Source: Cinclus cinclus
Taxonomy: Eukaryota; Chordata; Aves; Passeriformes; Cinclidae
Reading direction: 5' to 3'
Assembly (NCBI RefSeq): GCF_963662255.1
Contig: NC_085073.1
Location: 1,054,001-1,118,000 of the forward strand
DNA length: 64,000 nt
Part shown: positions 1 through 13,389 of the stretch, piece after piece
Position numbering within the stretch: position 1 is the first letter of the stretch
Layout of the letters: every line of letters starts with the position of its first letter
Translations under genes and position numbers: made by a program
The notes under the pieces: generated by a model
Told to the model about the DNA's origin: nothing
The model's database searches: none
What the model saw: only the letters and a program-made list of their open reading frames with translations

Positions 1-234
1 GCTGAATGATTGAGCCATCCCTATCCTGCTAATAGTGTGATCCTGATGGAGGTAAGTAGGAAGGCTGCAAACTACAAGGCCAAACATAATAGTGAAGGCA
101 GGCTATGAAAACTGCAGAGTAACATGCGCCAGACTGGCTCATTGGCTTTCACCCACAGTCAGGTCTGTGGAACCTGGTTCCTCCAAATTGGCAGAGAAGC
201 AATTGTGTGTAAAATCTCTCTATGAGAAGCCAGT

Positions 235-550
235 GTCCACAAAGGAGACAGAGGAGTCCTGCAACTTATTTCAAATAGAAAGGGAGAGAGTCCACTGGGG
301 CATATCCCCATGGGCTCTCTCTCTCGGTTTTGGATGGCACAGCCTCCTTTTATCCTAAACTCCCTCTTCCTTTCCCCATTGGCTGAGGCACTAGGAAGGT
401 ACAGCCTTCCCGAACCACCTACCACCTATTCTCCTTTGAACCTGGCGTTTTACCCCGACGTTCAGAAGTTCAGCTTTGTGCAGAGTTTCTCACTTGCCTG
501 TTTCGGGAGTCATGCTGTCTGGGCTCAGTAACAAACCTGCTGCCTGAAGT
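235..550. repeat. Possible degraded LTR fragment
   Basis: A non-coding block with a GA/CT-rich stretch, a TATA-like TTTTATCC and the phrase CCCCATTGGCTGAGG. Together these resemble the promoter part of avian endogenous retroviral LTRs as I remember them. I cannot fix its ends, find paired TG...CA termini or find a target-site duplication. It may continue beyond these limits. This is a low-confidence call from word resemblance only. Confidence 0.3.
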
Positions 551-654
551 TAGAAGAGACATTATGACCCATTTCAAATTAACCCATCGAATTGTTTGTA
601 AAGACATTAGCACACAAATATTCCCTATCAAGGCCTCCTGGCTCTTGTTTATGT

Positions 655-875
655 CCTGCCGCTGCAGCCCGGCAGCAGCCCAGACGCCACTGCCCAGCAT
701 TTCCCTGAGCCCTACGAGTGCCTGCTCCAGCCGTGCCGCCCTTCACAGAGCGCCGAGGATAGCGCGGACCCCGCAGCGTGCAGCCAGCCCTGACCCCATC
801 TCCCGGCCCTGGGCAGCGGCCCCGTGCTGGGGCCGGAACGGGACCTCGTTCGCTGGGGCCAGCGCAAATCACGGG
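655..875. other. Isolated GC-rich patch, no gene recognised
   Basis: About 220 bases that are markedly richer in G+C and CpG than the surrounding AT-leaning sequence. Both strands have open frames across it, but the predicted peptides are low-complexity Ala/Pro/Arg/Gly and match no family I know. It could be the GC-rich part of an LTR, an orphan CpG island or a distal promoter. Confidence 0.35.
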
Positions 876-899
876 CACAAAGAAAGAATAAGAAACGAG

Positions 900-3800
900 C
901 TGTGGATGTGATGCTTGGCTAACCCCTCCTCTCCAAAGACTTTCTTTCAATCTTCAAAAGCTCCGTGCCTGGCGTTACTGTGCAGTTGGAAGTGGGCAGA
1001 GCCTGTCATTCGACCTGAGCAGGCAGAGCTTGGGTCCTGAGCCGATCTGAGCTACCCCCTTCCCCTGAGCCCTCTACAAGCTTTACTCCAGGTCTACAGT
1101 TTGAAGGTATGGTGAGCACCCTGTAAAGGTAATACTCTGCTCAATTTTGCATGAAGACTTTGTTAATCATACAGGAGATCCCAAATCTGGGTAGGATTCC
1201 CGATCCAGGGAAGCATTACCGATGTTAAGGGACTTGAAAGGATCAGAAATACTCTTTCTTATTTCTGGTTTTCAGAGATTTAGTGCATTTCCCACCATCA
1301 CAGGAAGAGGAGAAGAGGTATCTCTAATATAATTTGTCCTTACAGATTTTACATTAATCAAGTGTTTGTGAACAGATGTTCATACACTTCTGACCTTCAA
1401 GAAGCAGCTTTGCTCTTGGGTTGTAAAGGAGCTGAACTGCTTTAGGCAGTATATTAGCTATGTCACTGCTTTCTGGCAATCTTTTACACATTCTCTGACA
1501 GCTATGCAAAATATGTACTTTAACCAGAACTCAGTAGGTAATTTTTTTTTGTTCTAGATGCCTGGCTGGTTAGACTGAGAAAGCACCACTCCTTTAAATT
1601 TCATTCTCTTTTCTGACACCACATTTTAAATTATTTTACCTGGAAAGTGCTAACAGACCTCCTCCATCAACTGGTTTCTGAGATAATGTTTTAAACAGGA
1701 TGAAACATATGCATATAAAACCTCATCCAAGAGAAGCATGTAATGGAATTGAAGCCTTACTAAATAACCTTGTTACTGCTTATCTAAATAAAACCCCTCA
1801 GAGAACACTTCTTTCCTAAGGCTGGTTTCCCTTGTTGTCAGTACTTAAGCATGTTTCTGCTACAAGGTGGATGACTGGCCTTCCCCCATCCCCGCCGGGA
1901 TTGGGATCGTTTAGGAGCCGCTTGCTCTGCATTTCCTCTTCCCTGCTGTGATCAGAGGCAACGGGTGGCTTGTGGCATTAGCAAATGAGACACTCCATGG
2001 TATAGAAGTGTTAGAGGGGAGAGTCTGGGTAATATTATATGTTAATAACTAATTCTTTATTTGCTGGTTTTGTATAATTTAATTGCATAGTCTTGCAAGG
2101 GAACCAGTAATAGTACATTCACAGTGTGAAGCATAGTTTCTAGGATTTACAGCTGTGTAATTCCCATGCGATTCATTCCCATTGGTTAGCACTGGCTATA
2201 CACTGATGACCTGAGTGACATTGTAGCACAATGCTTTTCTGGCCAGACACTTGCATACTTACCTCTTCACAGGGAACTAAATGAACCTGCTGTGAACACA
2301 GCTGCAGAACCAGAAGGTAAGAGTGTGTTTGCGTGTGGAAAAGCACTAGGAAGAGGGGCAAATAAGTCAAAGTGAGAGCACACAAAGGCTTTCAGACCTT
2401 CAGCTGGGATTCCCGAATTCTTGAAAGGCTGGCATTCGTCACTTTATCATTCATGTCTTTAAGTAAGAAGAGTCTGTAAGTTTGACCAATATTACACGAG
2501 GTAGCAGGGTTTGAGTTAACTTGGGATGAGGAGATGTCCACAGCTGATCACTTAGCAGAGGTGCAAAGAGTGCAAGCATTGGGGAACAGGGTTTTTGTGC
2601 TCAGCATAGCAAGAGCTGAAGGAGAGATCCGTTCTCTTGGTCCCCACGCTGGAGTCTTACCCTTCATGTTGCACTGCATTGACTGTCAGCAGTGCTAAAA
2701 AAATATTTCAAAGCAGAGCAAAGTATGCAAGATGCTGTTCCAGAGGCACTTCTTATCACAGTGCTAAAAGAGGGCTGAACAGATAGTGCAGGTCTCCTGG
2801 CAAATGTACACAATTCATGGGACCAAAGCAGAGCAGCAGCCTGGCTAGCAGATAAACACATGGCTGGTTTTCTTCCCAGGTTCTTCAGCATGGTGTGCTG
2901 TGATGAGGAAGAGTGGAATTTTCCATCTGGTTAATCAGACTTTACGTGCCATGCTGCTGTCTCCCCACCATGGCTGCTTGCAGATGCCCATTTAGCTGCA
3001 GGCTATGAACGGTGAGATTTCTCAGGGGCTTCTCCTAGGTCAGGAATAATCATTGGAAAAGTAGATCAGCGAGCTCACATAGGAGGTGGCCTGATAAGCT
3101 GGGAACATGCCTTCCCTTTGGCTCAGTTTCTGTAATGAGCTGTGAGATAACTTGTCTTGCCTCTGTTGACAGCATACAGCCAGCACAGCATCACTCCAAG
3201 CTTTTCTAAGCAAGGACTTGAGCCCCACATGCCTGCCTGAGCTCAGCCTAACACCTACTGGCATCTGGGGCCACCTCATGACCCATCTGCTTCATGATCC
3301 ATGAGAGGGAATTTGGAAAGGAGGCTTGGTTGGAGGCAGGAGTGATCCCATATACTGTGACTGCCTGTGCATGACTGTTCTGTGTGCTGGCACAGGACAG
3401 CCAACTTGAAGCACACTTCCCGTGTATGGAAAACTTCCAAATACAGCCTGGTACCATCCATGCATGCTGCCTGCATGGGCCAGGGAGATCCAGGCACCAG
3501 ATCTGTGCAGTCTCACTGGGTGAAGTTTGCTCAACAAACCCTTCTGTACCACCAAAGGGGGCAAACCAATCCCTGACACACCAGCTCAGGAGAACTGTTT
3601 GAAGAGGCAGCCATGCTTGCCCCTGCAATACTTCAAAGATGCAGCAGAAAGGGAAAACCTTATGAAGCTGAACCTGTTCAACTATTAATTTGAAACAGGA
3701 CAAGATACAAATATAGGCAGATAGCTATATATGCCTTTGGTATAAGATACCATTTGAGAACAAAGGCAGTTTGGCAAGCAGATGCAGGTAGTATCACCTG

Positions 3801-5960
3801 CAGTCTGAAAGAGGAGATTCTGTATCTTTCTGATACAGCTTCCAGGAGATGCTTCACAGTGGGGAAGATTTGGAGATTCCTGCTGGGAACCTCTGGGTTC
3901 TCCACTCTGAGGCCTTACAGCAGGGCTCTACTCCAAGGTGAACAGATGTCTGGAAAAAATTAGGAGCCTAATGAAAGAGCCCAAGAAACATGACAGAAGA
4001 GTGTCATTAACAGAGTGGGAATAATGTCTCTGAAGAAGAGGGAAGTAGAGTGTGCTTTTTCTACAGAAAACTTGAGAGAATATAATACAAAGTCCATAAG
4101 GAATGGTTGAAAGAAGATGGTTTTAGGGGATTCTGTAATTCAGTGAAGGAAAGCCAATGGTGTCAATTTCCTCCAGAGCTGTCTGCATTCTCTGAAGTCT
4201 TGTGGTTTTTAATTCTTCTCCTTCCAGAAAGCCATTGAATAACAGGGTAGACTCCCAATGGAAACCAAATTGCAAAATCACACCCCAGAAATCATCATAA
4301 CACTTCAGACTGTAGTTTAAGATCTCACTTGGAAGGACAGGAAGAGGAGTCATGTGAATTCATGCTGAGGGAAGTGGTGATTTGAGGGGGCATCTGGAAA
4401 AAACTTGGAGGTTCTGCTGTCCCAGTATGCACCTTGGCACCTTGACTAAGATTCTCATACTGCAGATCTCATTTGCATTTTAGTCTCTAAGACTGCCTGC
4501 AGGTGCTGTATGTACAAGTGTTTGCTTATCCATGGTGATTAAACTACAGCCTCTTGGTGTGTCAATGTCAGCATTACCATTAGCATTAGTAGGTTCAGTT
4601 CAGCTCTTCTACAGCAGCAGCTGACTGCTTCTTCATAGTGATTATGCATAATTTCCAGGGTCAGGTAGATCCAGGCTTACATAATTTGTCTGAAACTGTG
4701 GTGAATTCATAACCAGCAGAAGAAAGTAATACAGGCTCAAAAATTTCTTTAAAATAGTATATTCTACTTGAAAGAAAATTAATTAACACAGGGCTATTCC
4801 TGTCCTGAAAAAGGAGGTCAGATTAGATGATCACACTTGGTCCCTTTTGTCCTTGTAATACATATACAAATACACAGCATTTGGTGCTGTTGGAGAAGAG
4901 CAAAATACCAATGGTAATACCATATGGAGAACGGCAAAGAAAATGGGCCAATAAATCTGGACAATATATCATCAGAGCAGCAGAATTGAAGCCTTTCCAT
5001 CTTGTTTTCCCAGCTCAGAGAAGGCAGACAGCCCATAGCAGTATCAGACCAAGCTACTTGAAATAACAGAAAGGTTTTGTGACATCCTCTGTTTTGTACA
5101 ACTTATTAATAGAGGGTGCCCAAATGAAAGTCACATGCTGTTGTTGCAAAATCATGCAAGCTATTCCCCTGAAATAATTAATTGCCAGTTCAGACATTTC
5201 AGTCTATTGACATGGAACAGGGTATACATGAAGGTGCTCTATTGCAGTCTTAGCCATGGAAACAAGCCTCACTAAGAACAAATAATTGTGTCCACTATTG
5301 TTCAGAAGACTGTTGTTGCTGCTGCCGGTGATTTTTTGGTTTTTTTTTTTAATTGCTTGACTACATAAAAAATGCCTTCAAACACTATAGTGTACCCTAA
5401 ATGTGGCTCCTCTCAACACAGCTGCTCTTCCAGTTTTGGTCTTCCCGCTACCATGGCTGCCTTATGGGATATCATCACTCTATACTGAAGATTCTTGGGT
5501 TACCAGGGACCTTCTAACATCACTCAAGCCAGAAACTGTTCCAGAGTGATTGCTTCCAACCCAATAACCTTTGCTTCCTAAGAACCCAACTCATATTCTT
5601 AGGTGCGATTCCCTTCTCCCTAACCATTCCTTGTTACCTCATCATCATCCACCTGTGGTGGCAGGGAGGCTGGGGAGTTAGGGAAGAGCAGCAGAAAAGT
5701 GCTGCTGAGGAAGGAAAGGAGCAGTAAAAAGACAAAATGCGAAAACTACAAAAGTGAATAACCCAGGCTCACTAGAGATAAGCCTGGGGGCAGCATGCCG
5801 ATGTTAGAGAGATGGTGTGCTAGTGAGGTCCTTCAGTCTGTCACCTCCATGCTTGGGGAAGGGATTGAGATTGATGTGGCAGCAAAGAAGTAAGGGTTAT
5901 TGATGGGTTAGAAACCATGGAATTGTCTCAGAATGGTCATGTAGGAATTAGGGCTTCTCC
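900..5960. other. Intergenic spacer, no gene recognised
   Basis: Frames are short and overlap on opposite strands, and none shows a recognisable domain or plausible exon boundaries with conserved coding content. The only recognisable element is a short CR1-like tail near 4.8 kb, listed separately. Confidence 0.6.
4795..4870 (+). repeat. Old CR1-like LINE 3' end fragment
   Basis: The stretch contains GAGGTCAGATTAGATGATCA followed by a 'tggtcccttttgtccttgtaat' type ending. This matches the conserved 3' end of ancient CR1/L3-type LINEs in sauropsids. Only about 75 bases are recognisable, so it is a heavily truncated and old insertion. Confidence 0.5.
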
Positions 5961-5964
5961 CTCC

Positions 5965-8175
5965 AAAAAGGTGGTGGGATCAATAGGCCAACTTAAGTGC
6001 ACCTACACCAATACCCACAGCATGGAAACAAACAGAAGGAGCTGGAAGCTATGGTGCACCTGGAAAACTATGATATAGTTGCCATTGCAGAGACACGGTG
6101 GAATAACTTGCATGACTGGACTGCTGCAATGGGTGGCTGTAGACTTCTCAGAAGGGATAGGCAAGGAAGGGGAAGTGTTGTGGTAAACCTGTGTGAGAGA
6201 GTGGTTTGACTGCCTCAAGTTTAATGATAGCAAAGGGGTCCAGGAAGTCTGAACATTCTTCAAGAAGGAAATCTTCAAGGCACATGAACAGGCTGTCCCC
6301 ATGTGCAGAAAGACGAGACAGTAGGGAAGAGACTGGCCTGACTGAACAGAGAAATTTGGCTGGAACTCAGGGAGAAAAAGAGCATTTATCACCTCTGGAA
6401 AAAGGAGCAGGGAACTCAAGGGGACTATGAGGATGTTGGGAGGTTATGTAGGGAGAAAGTTAGAAGGACCTAAGGTCAGCTAGAAGGTAATCTGTCCACT
6501 GCTATGAGAGATAACAAAAAGTTTTCTAAAGATACATCAGCAACAGGAAGGCCAAGGAGAATCTCCATCCCTTATTGGATGTGATGAGAAACACTGACAT
6601 AAAAGTTGAGGAAGAGGCTGAAGTACTTAATGCCATCTTTGCCTCAGTCTTAAATAGCAAGAACCTCAGGGTACCCAGTCCCCTGAACTGGAAGACAGAG
6701 ATGGGGAGCAGAATCAAGACCCTGTATCTCAAGAGGGAAAGGCCAGTGACCTGCTATGCCACTTAGACCAGCACAAGTCCAAAGGTACAGCAGGAGGTGG
6801 TGAAAAAGCTCACCAAACCACATCTCATATGTTTTACCAGCACTTCCTAGTTAGCCAGAGAGGTCCTGGGTCACAGGAAGTCAGCAAATGTGAGGAACGT
6901 GTACAAGAAAAATTGGAAGGAGGATTCAGGGAACTACAGGCCAGTCAGTGCCGGAAAAGATCATGAAGCAGATCATGTTAAGCTGTCACATGCCATATGT
7001 AGGACAACCAGGGATTAAGGCCAAGCCAGCGTGGGTAAAGCATGTCCTGTTTTACCTCCTTCTATGACAAGGTGACCTGCTTAGTGGATGACAGAAAATC
7101 TGTGCATGTTGTACACCTCAACCTTAGTAAAGCTTTTGACACTGTTTTCTACTATATTCCGTAGAAACTGTCTGCTCATGGCTTGGACAGGTGTGCTCTT
7201 TGATGGGTAAAAGCTGTCTGGGCATCTGAACCAAGAGAGTGGCGGTAAATGGAGTGACATCCAGCTGGGACCAGTGGTGTTCCCCAGGGCTTAGGTTTGG
7301 GCTCAATCCTATTTAAGGTTTTCATTGATGATCTGGACAAAGGGATTAAGGACACCCTTTCATTTCACAGATGACACCAAGCTGGGTGGGATGTTCATCT
7401 GCAGGAGGGCAGGAATGCTCTGCAAAGGCAGTTTGACAGGCTGGATCAAAGGGCCAACCCCTGCCCTTGGGTCACAAGGACCCCACAGACCAATCCACGT
7501 TTGGGGCAGAGTGGCTGGAAAACTGCCAGAAGTGAAGGACCTGAGGGTGCTGGTCAATAGTGGCTGAACATGAGCCTAGGAGTGCCCAAGTGGCCAAGAA
7601 GGCTAATGGCTCCTGGCCTGTACCAGCCCTACTGTGGCCAGCAGGACCAGGGCAGTGACTGTCCCACTGTTCTAGGCACTGGTGAGGCCTGGGTTCAGTT
7701 TTTGGCCCTTCACCCCAAGAAAGACATTGAAGGGCTGGAGCAAGTCCAGAGAAGGGAATGGTGCAGGGGAAGGGTCTGGAGCACAAGGCTGATGAGGAGC
7801 AGCTGAGGGAGCTGGGGGGTGCTCAGCTTGGAGAAAAGGAGGCTCAGGGTGATCCCCTCATTCTCTACATCTCCCTGACAGGAAAGTGGAGCCAGATAGG
7901 GGTTGGGCTCTCCTCCCAGGGAACAAGGGACAGGACAGTAGCAAATGGCCTCAAGTTGCACCAGGTGAGACTGGAAAAATTTCTTCACTGAAAGGGCTGT
8001 TCAGCCCTGGTACAGCTGCCCAGGGCAGTGGTGGAATCTCCACCCCTGCAGGGATTTAAAGGCCATGTGGATGTGGCACTTGGGGGCATGGGTTAGTAGT
8101 AGGCTTGGCAATGCTGGGGGAATGGCTGAACTTGATGATCTCAGAGGGCGTTTTCAAACTGAAGGATACCATGGA
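5965..8175 (+). mobile_element. CR1 LINE, decayed, with ORF2 endonuclease and RT remnants
   Basis: A 2.2 kb retrotransposon copy in plus orientation. Near 6000-6205 the frame reads KQKELEAMVHLENYDIVAIA, then ETRWNN and RRDRQGRG, which is the endonuclease domain of CR1 ORF2. Later pieces include EEEAEVLNAIFASVL (about 6.6 kb), GNYRPVS (about 6.93 kb) and LNLSKAFDTV (about 7.12 kb), which are reverse-transcriptase landmarks. From about 7.7 kb on comes the CR1 3' non-coding region, ending near 8170 with the usual 'cttgatgatctcagag' motif and then a short A-run. Stops and frameshifts interrupt every part, so no functional protein can be made. It is shorter than a complete CR1 (about 4.5 kb) and has internal losses. 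Confidence 0.85.
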
Positions 8176-8199
8176 GACCGTGGGAAAAAAAAAACAAAC

Positions 8200-11100
8200 C
8201 AAACACCTAAGGTTTGATCCTCACTACTTGAAAACATGACAAAGAAGGAATGGAGTGACATCAGACAAAGCAGGAGATAAAGGGATGAGGTCAGATGGCA
8301 TTCATGTCACTCTATTGTGGGTATTCAGCTAATCTGCCGGTCTGAAATGCCTCTTCCTGGGCAGATAGCAGTTTTCAGAAATAATGGTCAGGAGAAAGGG
8401 ACAGTCTTCGTATTTACACTGCTTTCTCCTGCCTCTGTGGCAAGACACATCCACCTTGTGGTGTATTTAAGTCTATTCTTCTACATAGCAGGAAATTCTC
8501 TTATTGGAGGATTTTGCCTGAGTTTCAAGAAGAAATTATACATTTTTAAGGGAAACTCATCGGAGTTGTGCTGCCTGTCATTCTAGTAGAATGTATTTAA
8601 TAGTGCTTCAAAGAGTGTTCAAAGATAGGCCCTGAGAAATGCTTACCTATTGTGAATTCACTTGTGAGGTTGCATTGTCTGTCTCTCCATAGAGCAGCCA
8701 AAGCAACTGGGCACATGTAGAATTCAGCTGTCCAAACTTATAAGTGAGTGCAAGAAAACTTACTAGTGTAATAAAGAGAAATCTCATATAGGTGTAAGGA
8801 GTTAAGTAATAGTTAAAATGCCAATAACACATAGAGAAGGCACCTCTGATATGTTGCATTTACAACTGATATACTGCAGAAGCAGAAAGTGATTTCCCAG
8901 CCACTGTGACAAAGAACATAAATTCTGTGCTGATATTCAGCCATGCGGATGATGACTGTTGGCATTTTCACTGAAACTCCACTCTGCACAGAAACTGCAA
9001 CAGTGCAGTAGAGAGAGCTGCTAAACCTGGGAGCCTGAGAACCAGGGAGGTCAATTGTGGAATAGAAATAACAGCCAACCGCAGGCTGCAAGAGGCAGAG
9101 CAGAGATGTGAAGAAAGGAGAGAGGCAGCCTGCTCATGGAAAGGAAGAAAAGACATTAAAAGACAGTACCATGTTGGCATTGGAATTGAGTCTGTACAGC
9201 ATAAGCAGTGGAAGTAAGCTGCAGTCCCAAGTCATGGCTAAAACACAACATCCATTAGAATAAATGTACAAATACAATAAGGCAAGTGAAAATAAAAAGG
9301 TTTTTAGAAAAAACTTGTTTGTGACATGAAAACTGAATCAAGTCTCAAGTAGGTCAGAGAGAACAACTGCTAGTTTGTAGTGCAGCAGACAAGCACAGGG
9401 CTGGGAGGAAGAGTCAGAGGTGGATTAGGGCAGGGAAGAAAATCAAAATTTTTCCTCTCACCCCTCTTGTTGTGCTGTGGGAATCAGGTGAGTTTCCACC
9501 ACAGAACATCTCAGGATGGGAGCAGGGGATTTATTTTTCAGTGGCAGTGGCAGTGCAATTTCTCAAACTGTTTGAGGAAAATGGTGTTTTTGAAAAGTCA
9601 GGCATCAGAGTAACCATTATCAGAATCTGCAATTTACACTGGCTGTGCCTGTATGGTGATTTACAGGGATAGCTAAAAGACTAAAGTACATAACAAGTCA
9701 CACAAACTCCCAATGCAGAGCTCCTCCTAGGAGTGTGTAGCACAAGTTCCCAGTGCACCTGGAAGAAGCAGGGAGCATAAGCTGGGATTCAAAACAGCTA
9801 AAATGTCTCAGTCGCAAATACCCTCAGCAGAGCCAAGAAGAAAATGAGGGCACTTTAGAATGACAGAAACTTCAGAAATTCACAAACTTTGTCTCCTTCA
9901 TCACTTGAAACTACCCAGACAAAATTTGAGGGTAATAATTTTTGTCACTGGATATACGGTTTTTTAGCTTCACCATCTTTGTTTTGTTGTCCCATCAGAA
10001 ATTCTAACCAAATGTCCTGGCAGGTTCTGTTAGTGAGAATAGCATCATATGATCTTTCTCTTTTAGCTCTCGGGGCCCTGTTCTCCTTGGCCCTTGCTCC
10101 TTCCTCCAGGCTGCATCCAGGAAAAGCACCATAGCAGCTTGGCTACATGGGGACGCTGCAGAGCACGAGACCTGTACTCAATAAAAAATGAAGTAAAAAA
10201 ATTATGAGAGGCACTCACATGAAGAAAAACTACAGCTTAGGTAGGAGTAGATTTACATCAGTCTGATCCAAACCAAAACATTTCTTTGCATTTCTGAATT
10301 TTCCTGAGCTTCATGTGTGGTAAGAGTTGAAATTTTGTCTTTTTGTTGAAAAATAGGGCAAACTTGGATGTTGAGATATTGGCATTTCCCATAGGAAGGA
10401 AATTCCATTATTTGAGTAGCTCTGTGAAACACGAAGGAAGTTCATTTGCAGAAAGTCTGCTAACTTGTAATGAAGGTCGCAGCTGCATAATTAGACTCCG
10501 TTCCCAGGGCCAGTGAAAAATGCAGGAGACAATATTAATACCAACCCCCAAATTAAGGTTACTGTAACAAGGAGAACAAGACAATAGAATTGCAAAATCC
10601 AGGGAAGGGAGGGCTGAAGGATTGCTTAACACACAAAGAAATCACATCTTTCCCCAGGACAATTAGCAGCAAGGAATATCCCAGTGGCTTTTTACACTCC
10701 AGCAGAAAGTATCCATGTCCATATCCAGAACAGGTTTAGGTATGGATGGTCCATATCTATCCTCCCAGTCGCCACATGTTCAGTTGACAGGGCTGACACA
10801 CTTACCTGCCATTCACTACACCATGGTCCTGAAGGGCTTTTTTCCAGCAGTTCAGAGAAATCAAGCACTTTCATAAGACTGATATGCAAAATTCTTTCTG
10901 GAAGCCATGAAAGCCACGGGACTGTGGATACAACCATCTGCTTGGGTTTTGTATCCCAGCCCCACAGTCTCAATGCCTCCTCCTGGTTGTGCATCCAAAA
11001 TGGACACTAACTGCATTCTAGCAGAGACTCACTAAGGAGCTTTGCCTTACCTTTACATTATGAGTCAACCTTTAGCCCAATTTTATGTGTTTTGCTCATT

Positions 11101-13325
11101 AAAGATCCAGTAGAAATCAGTCTTTTTTAAAAAGTAGAGATGATAAAGAAGGAGTTGTTCTGCTGGACCTGCAAAGCTCTCCCTTAGACACATAAGCCCT
11201 TTGTAAAATTTTGTCTCAAAGAGTCATTTGCTGAGAACTTCACTTGTTTAGGACTTGGGTCTTTCCAATTTGGGCAGAGATACTGATACTGTCTGGATTT
11301 ATACCTTTTTTCTTTTATATATTTTCTGTATTATTTACACATTTATTTGTAGCTTCGTAGTCTATTATTGTAACCTAGCTTCAGTATATTCCTAGGCAGA
11401 AAGACAAAACAAATTCCAGGACCCCTATGCTATCTTGGTTCTCCTTAGAAACCAGCATTGAAACCAGGTCTTCGAGACATATTTACATACACAGGGCCTG
11501 GTTCTTATCTGAAGGAGGAGGATATATGAGGAGGATTTAGAAGGTGCTACACGTAGGGGGCATTACTTCACGGAATGTACTTCTAAATGGGGGCTCTTAT
11601 CAGATATGTTAATTTGCAGAATCTATGAAAATTGTACATGGGTCACATGAGGCAAGCATCTTCAGCGTTTTCCACCTAATGGACCGTGCATCTAAGGATC
11701 TTTATATAAAGGTACCCTTTTTTATCACCCTAACTGTCTGGCTCGTATTTCTAGGACTAGAGAAAATGGTATCAATACAGACTGAGGATGTATTTAAAGA
11801 AGGAAAGGGTGCAAAACTGCCATGTCCCTATGTAACATTTTCACTCTACTTGTGGAATTATCATAAATAATTTTAAAAGGTGGTTTGTGGAGGAAATTTC
11901 CAGAGACCTGATTTTGGAAAATTATTCCAGGCTGTTTCCCATCAAGCCCTTCCTTTATCTTCAAGCAGCTGTGCAAGGACAGCATCAGAACACTCTCTGT
12001 AAGGTGACTCCATAACATGAGGTGCAGTTGTCATGTCTTTTCTCATTGCCTCTCTCAAGGTGACATTGTGAGTTTCCTTTTTACCCATTGTTGAAAACTT
12101 GGAGCATCATGTGGCCTCTGATGTGGATGATTAAGTGTGCCTGGCACTCAGAATGAAGAAAGACTTGGGGGAGTTAGCTGACCGTGGGGTTTGTTTCCCA
12201 TGGATTGCTCTACCCTGAAAAGGCTGCCTGGGCATCAGGCAGAGCCATCCTGAGGGAGCAGAGCTCTTCACCTCCTCCATAGCTTCAGGCTGCTGCTCTG
12301 TGTCCTATTTAATAACTTAAAGTTCCCTGGAAATTGCCATTGGTACAAATTGAAATATGGAAAAAGTTGCCAAAGGAGAAGGTTTAAGTCACTTGTCACT
12401 GCAAGTTTATGGCTAAAAAAGGCCTATGGGTGCTAACCAGGGGATTAAAAACCAGGGTAGGAATTAGCAGAGATTCTAGGAGCCAAGCTGAACTTCAGGC
12501 ATAGGAGGTGGAAAGGACAACCATTCACTGTTAGCCAAACACTGCTGCCTGAGGTGGAATCAGGGAATAGACCAGCATTTGAGGGGTGGCCAAGTGCGTG
12601 GCTGCTGTCATTCTCTGGGTAGCACCAGAAATGCACTTGTCCAGGGTAGGAGTGCTCTGCTACACGTCATCAGCCCCCAGCAGTACCAACAGTGCTGTCA
12701 GGGGCCCTTCTGCAGGAGCAGCTTCTGGCTAAGCCACAGGAGAAGCAGGGGCATAAGGAATAGGAGAGGTCCTTTCCCTGGGACTGCCCCAGCAATGGCT
12801 AATGTAGAACAGGAGAAGAAGCAAAGAAGATTAACCAAGTACCAGGCTGGGCCACCACCATCTGTGTCCCTTCACCCCTGAGGCTGGACTGGCTCTCAGC
12901 CACATTTCTGCAAGAGATTTTTGGTGCAGGCAGAACACAACTATTCCCCCAAACCAGAAACATTACTTTTGGAATAAAAATATTTTCTTGGGTAGCCCAT
13001 TGCAATATGTGTTTTTCTGGAAAGATGACTGAAACTTTGCAGAGCACAGTACTTGAATTTACACTCCCCAGCTGACACTTGAATGACCTGAGATGTTGAA
13101 CCTTCAATAAGCAGATTAGGATCATTAGTTCCATGTGAGCCATGGAACTGTGTGATGACAAAGCAATTTATTGGGTTGAGAGAGTGTGTCCTTGTCTCCT
13201 AATGCAGTGATGGCTTGTGTCTGGAGCAAGTTTAAACAAGGGAGAATGACAGAGAGAGTCATGACTCCAAATGGCTCATTGAGTGAAGTCCCATCTAATC
13301 ACCATCCTGATTTATGGTTGCACTC
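8200..13325. other. Intergenic spacer, no gene recognised
   Basis: Scattered short frames only, none with a domain I recognise or a convincing splice structure. Composition is ordinary for avian intergenic DNA. No complete repeat could be identified by eye. Confidence 0.55.
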
Positions 13326-13327
13326 AA

Positions 13328-13382
13328 GTTCTTTTCAAACCTAAACAATTCTATGATCAATTCTATGATTCTATGATCAATG
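13328..13382 (+). repeat. CR1 LINE 3' tail fragment
   Basis: The segment reads 'ttttcaaacctaaacaattc' and then repeats ATTCTATGAT units. This is the diagnostic 3' end of avian CR1, where a short direct repeat replaces a poly-A tail. Little or nothing of the element's body is recognisable upstream, which is typical of severe 5' truncation. Confidence 0.6.
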
Positions 13383-13389
13383 TCTGAAA

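Noticed and set aside
579..950. Open 123-codon minus-strand frame as a gene
   Set aside because: The peptide is Ala/Gly/Pro/Arg low complexity from GC-rich DNA, is open on both strands and has no recognisable domain.
3248..3703. 151-codon minus-strand frame as a gene
   Set aside because: Several overlapping frames of similar length occur here on both strands, and the translation has no domain, no repeat structure and no plausible splice context.
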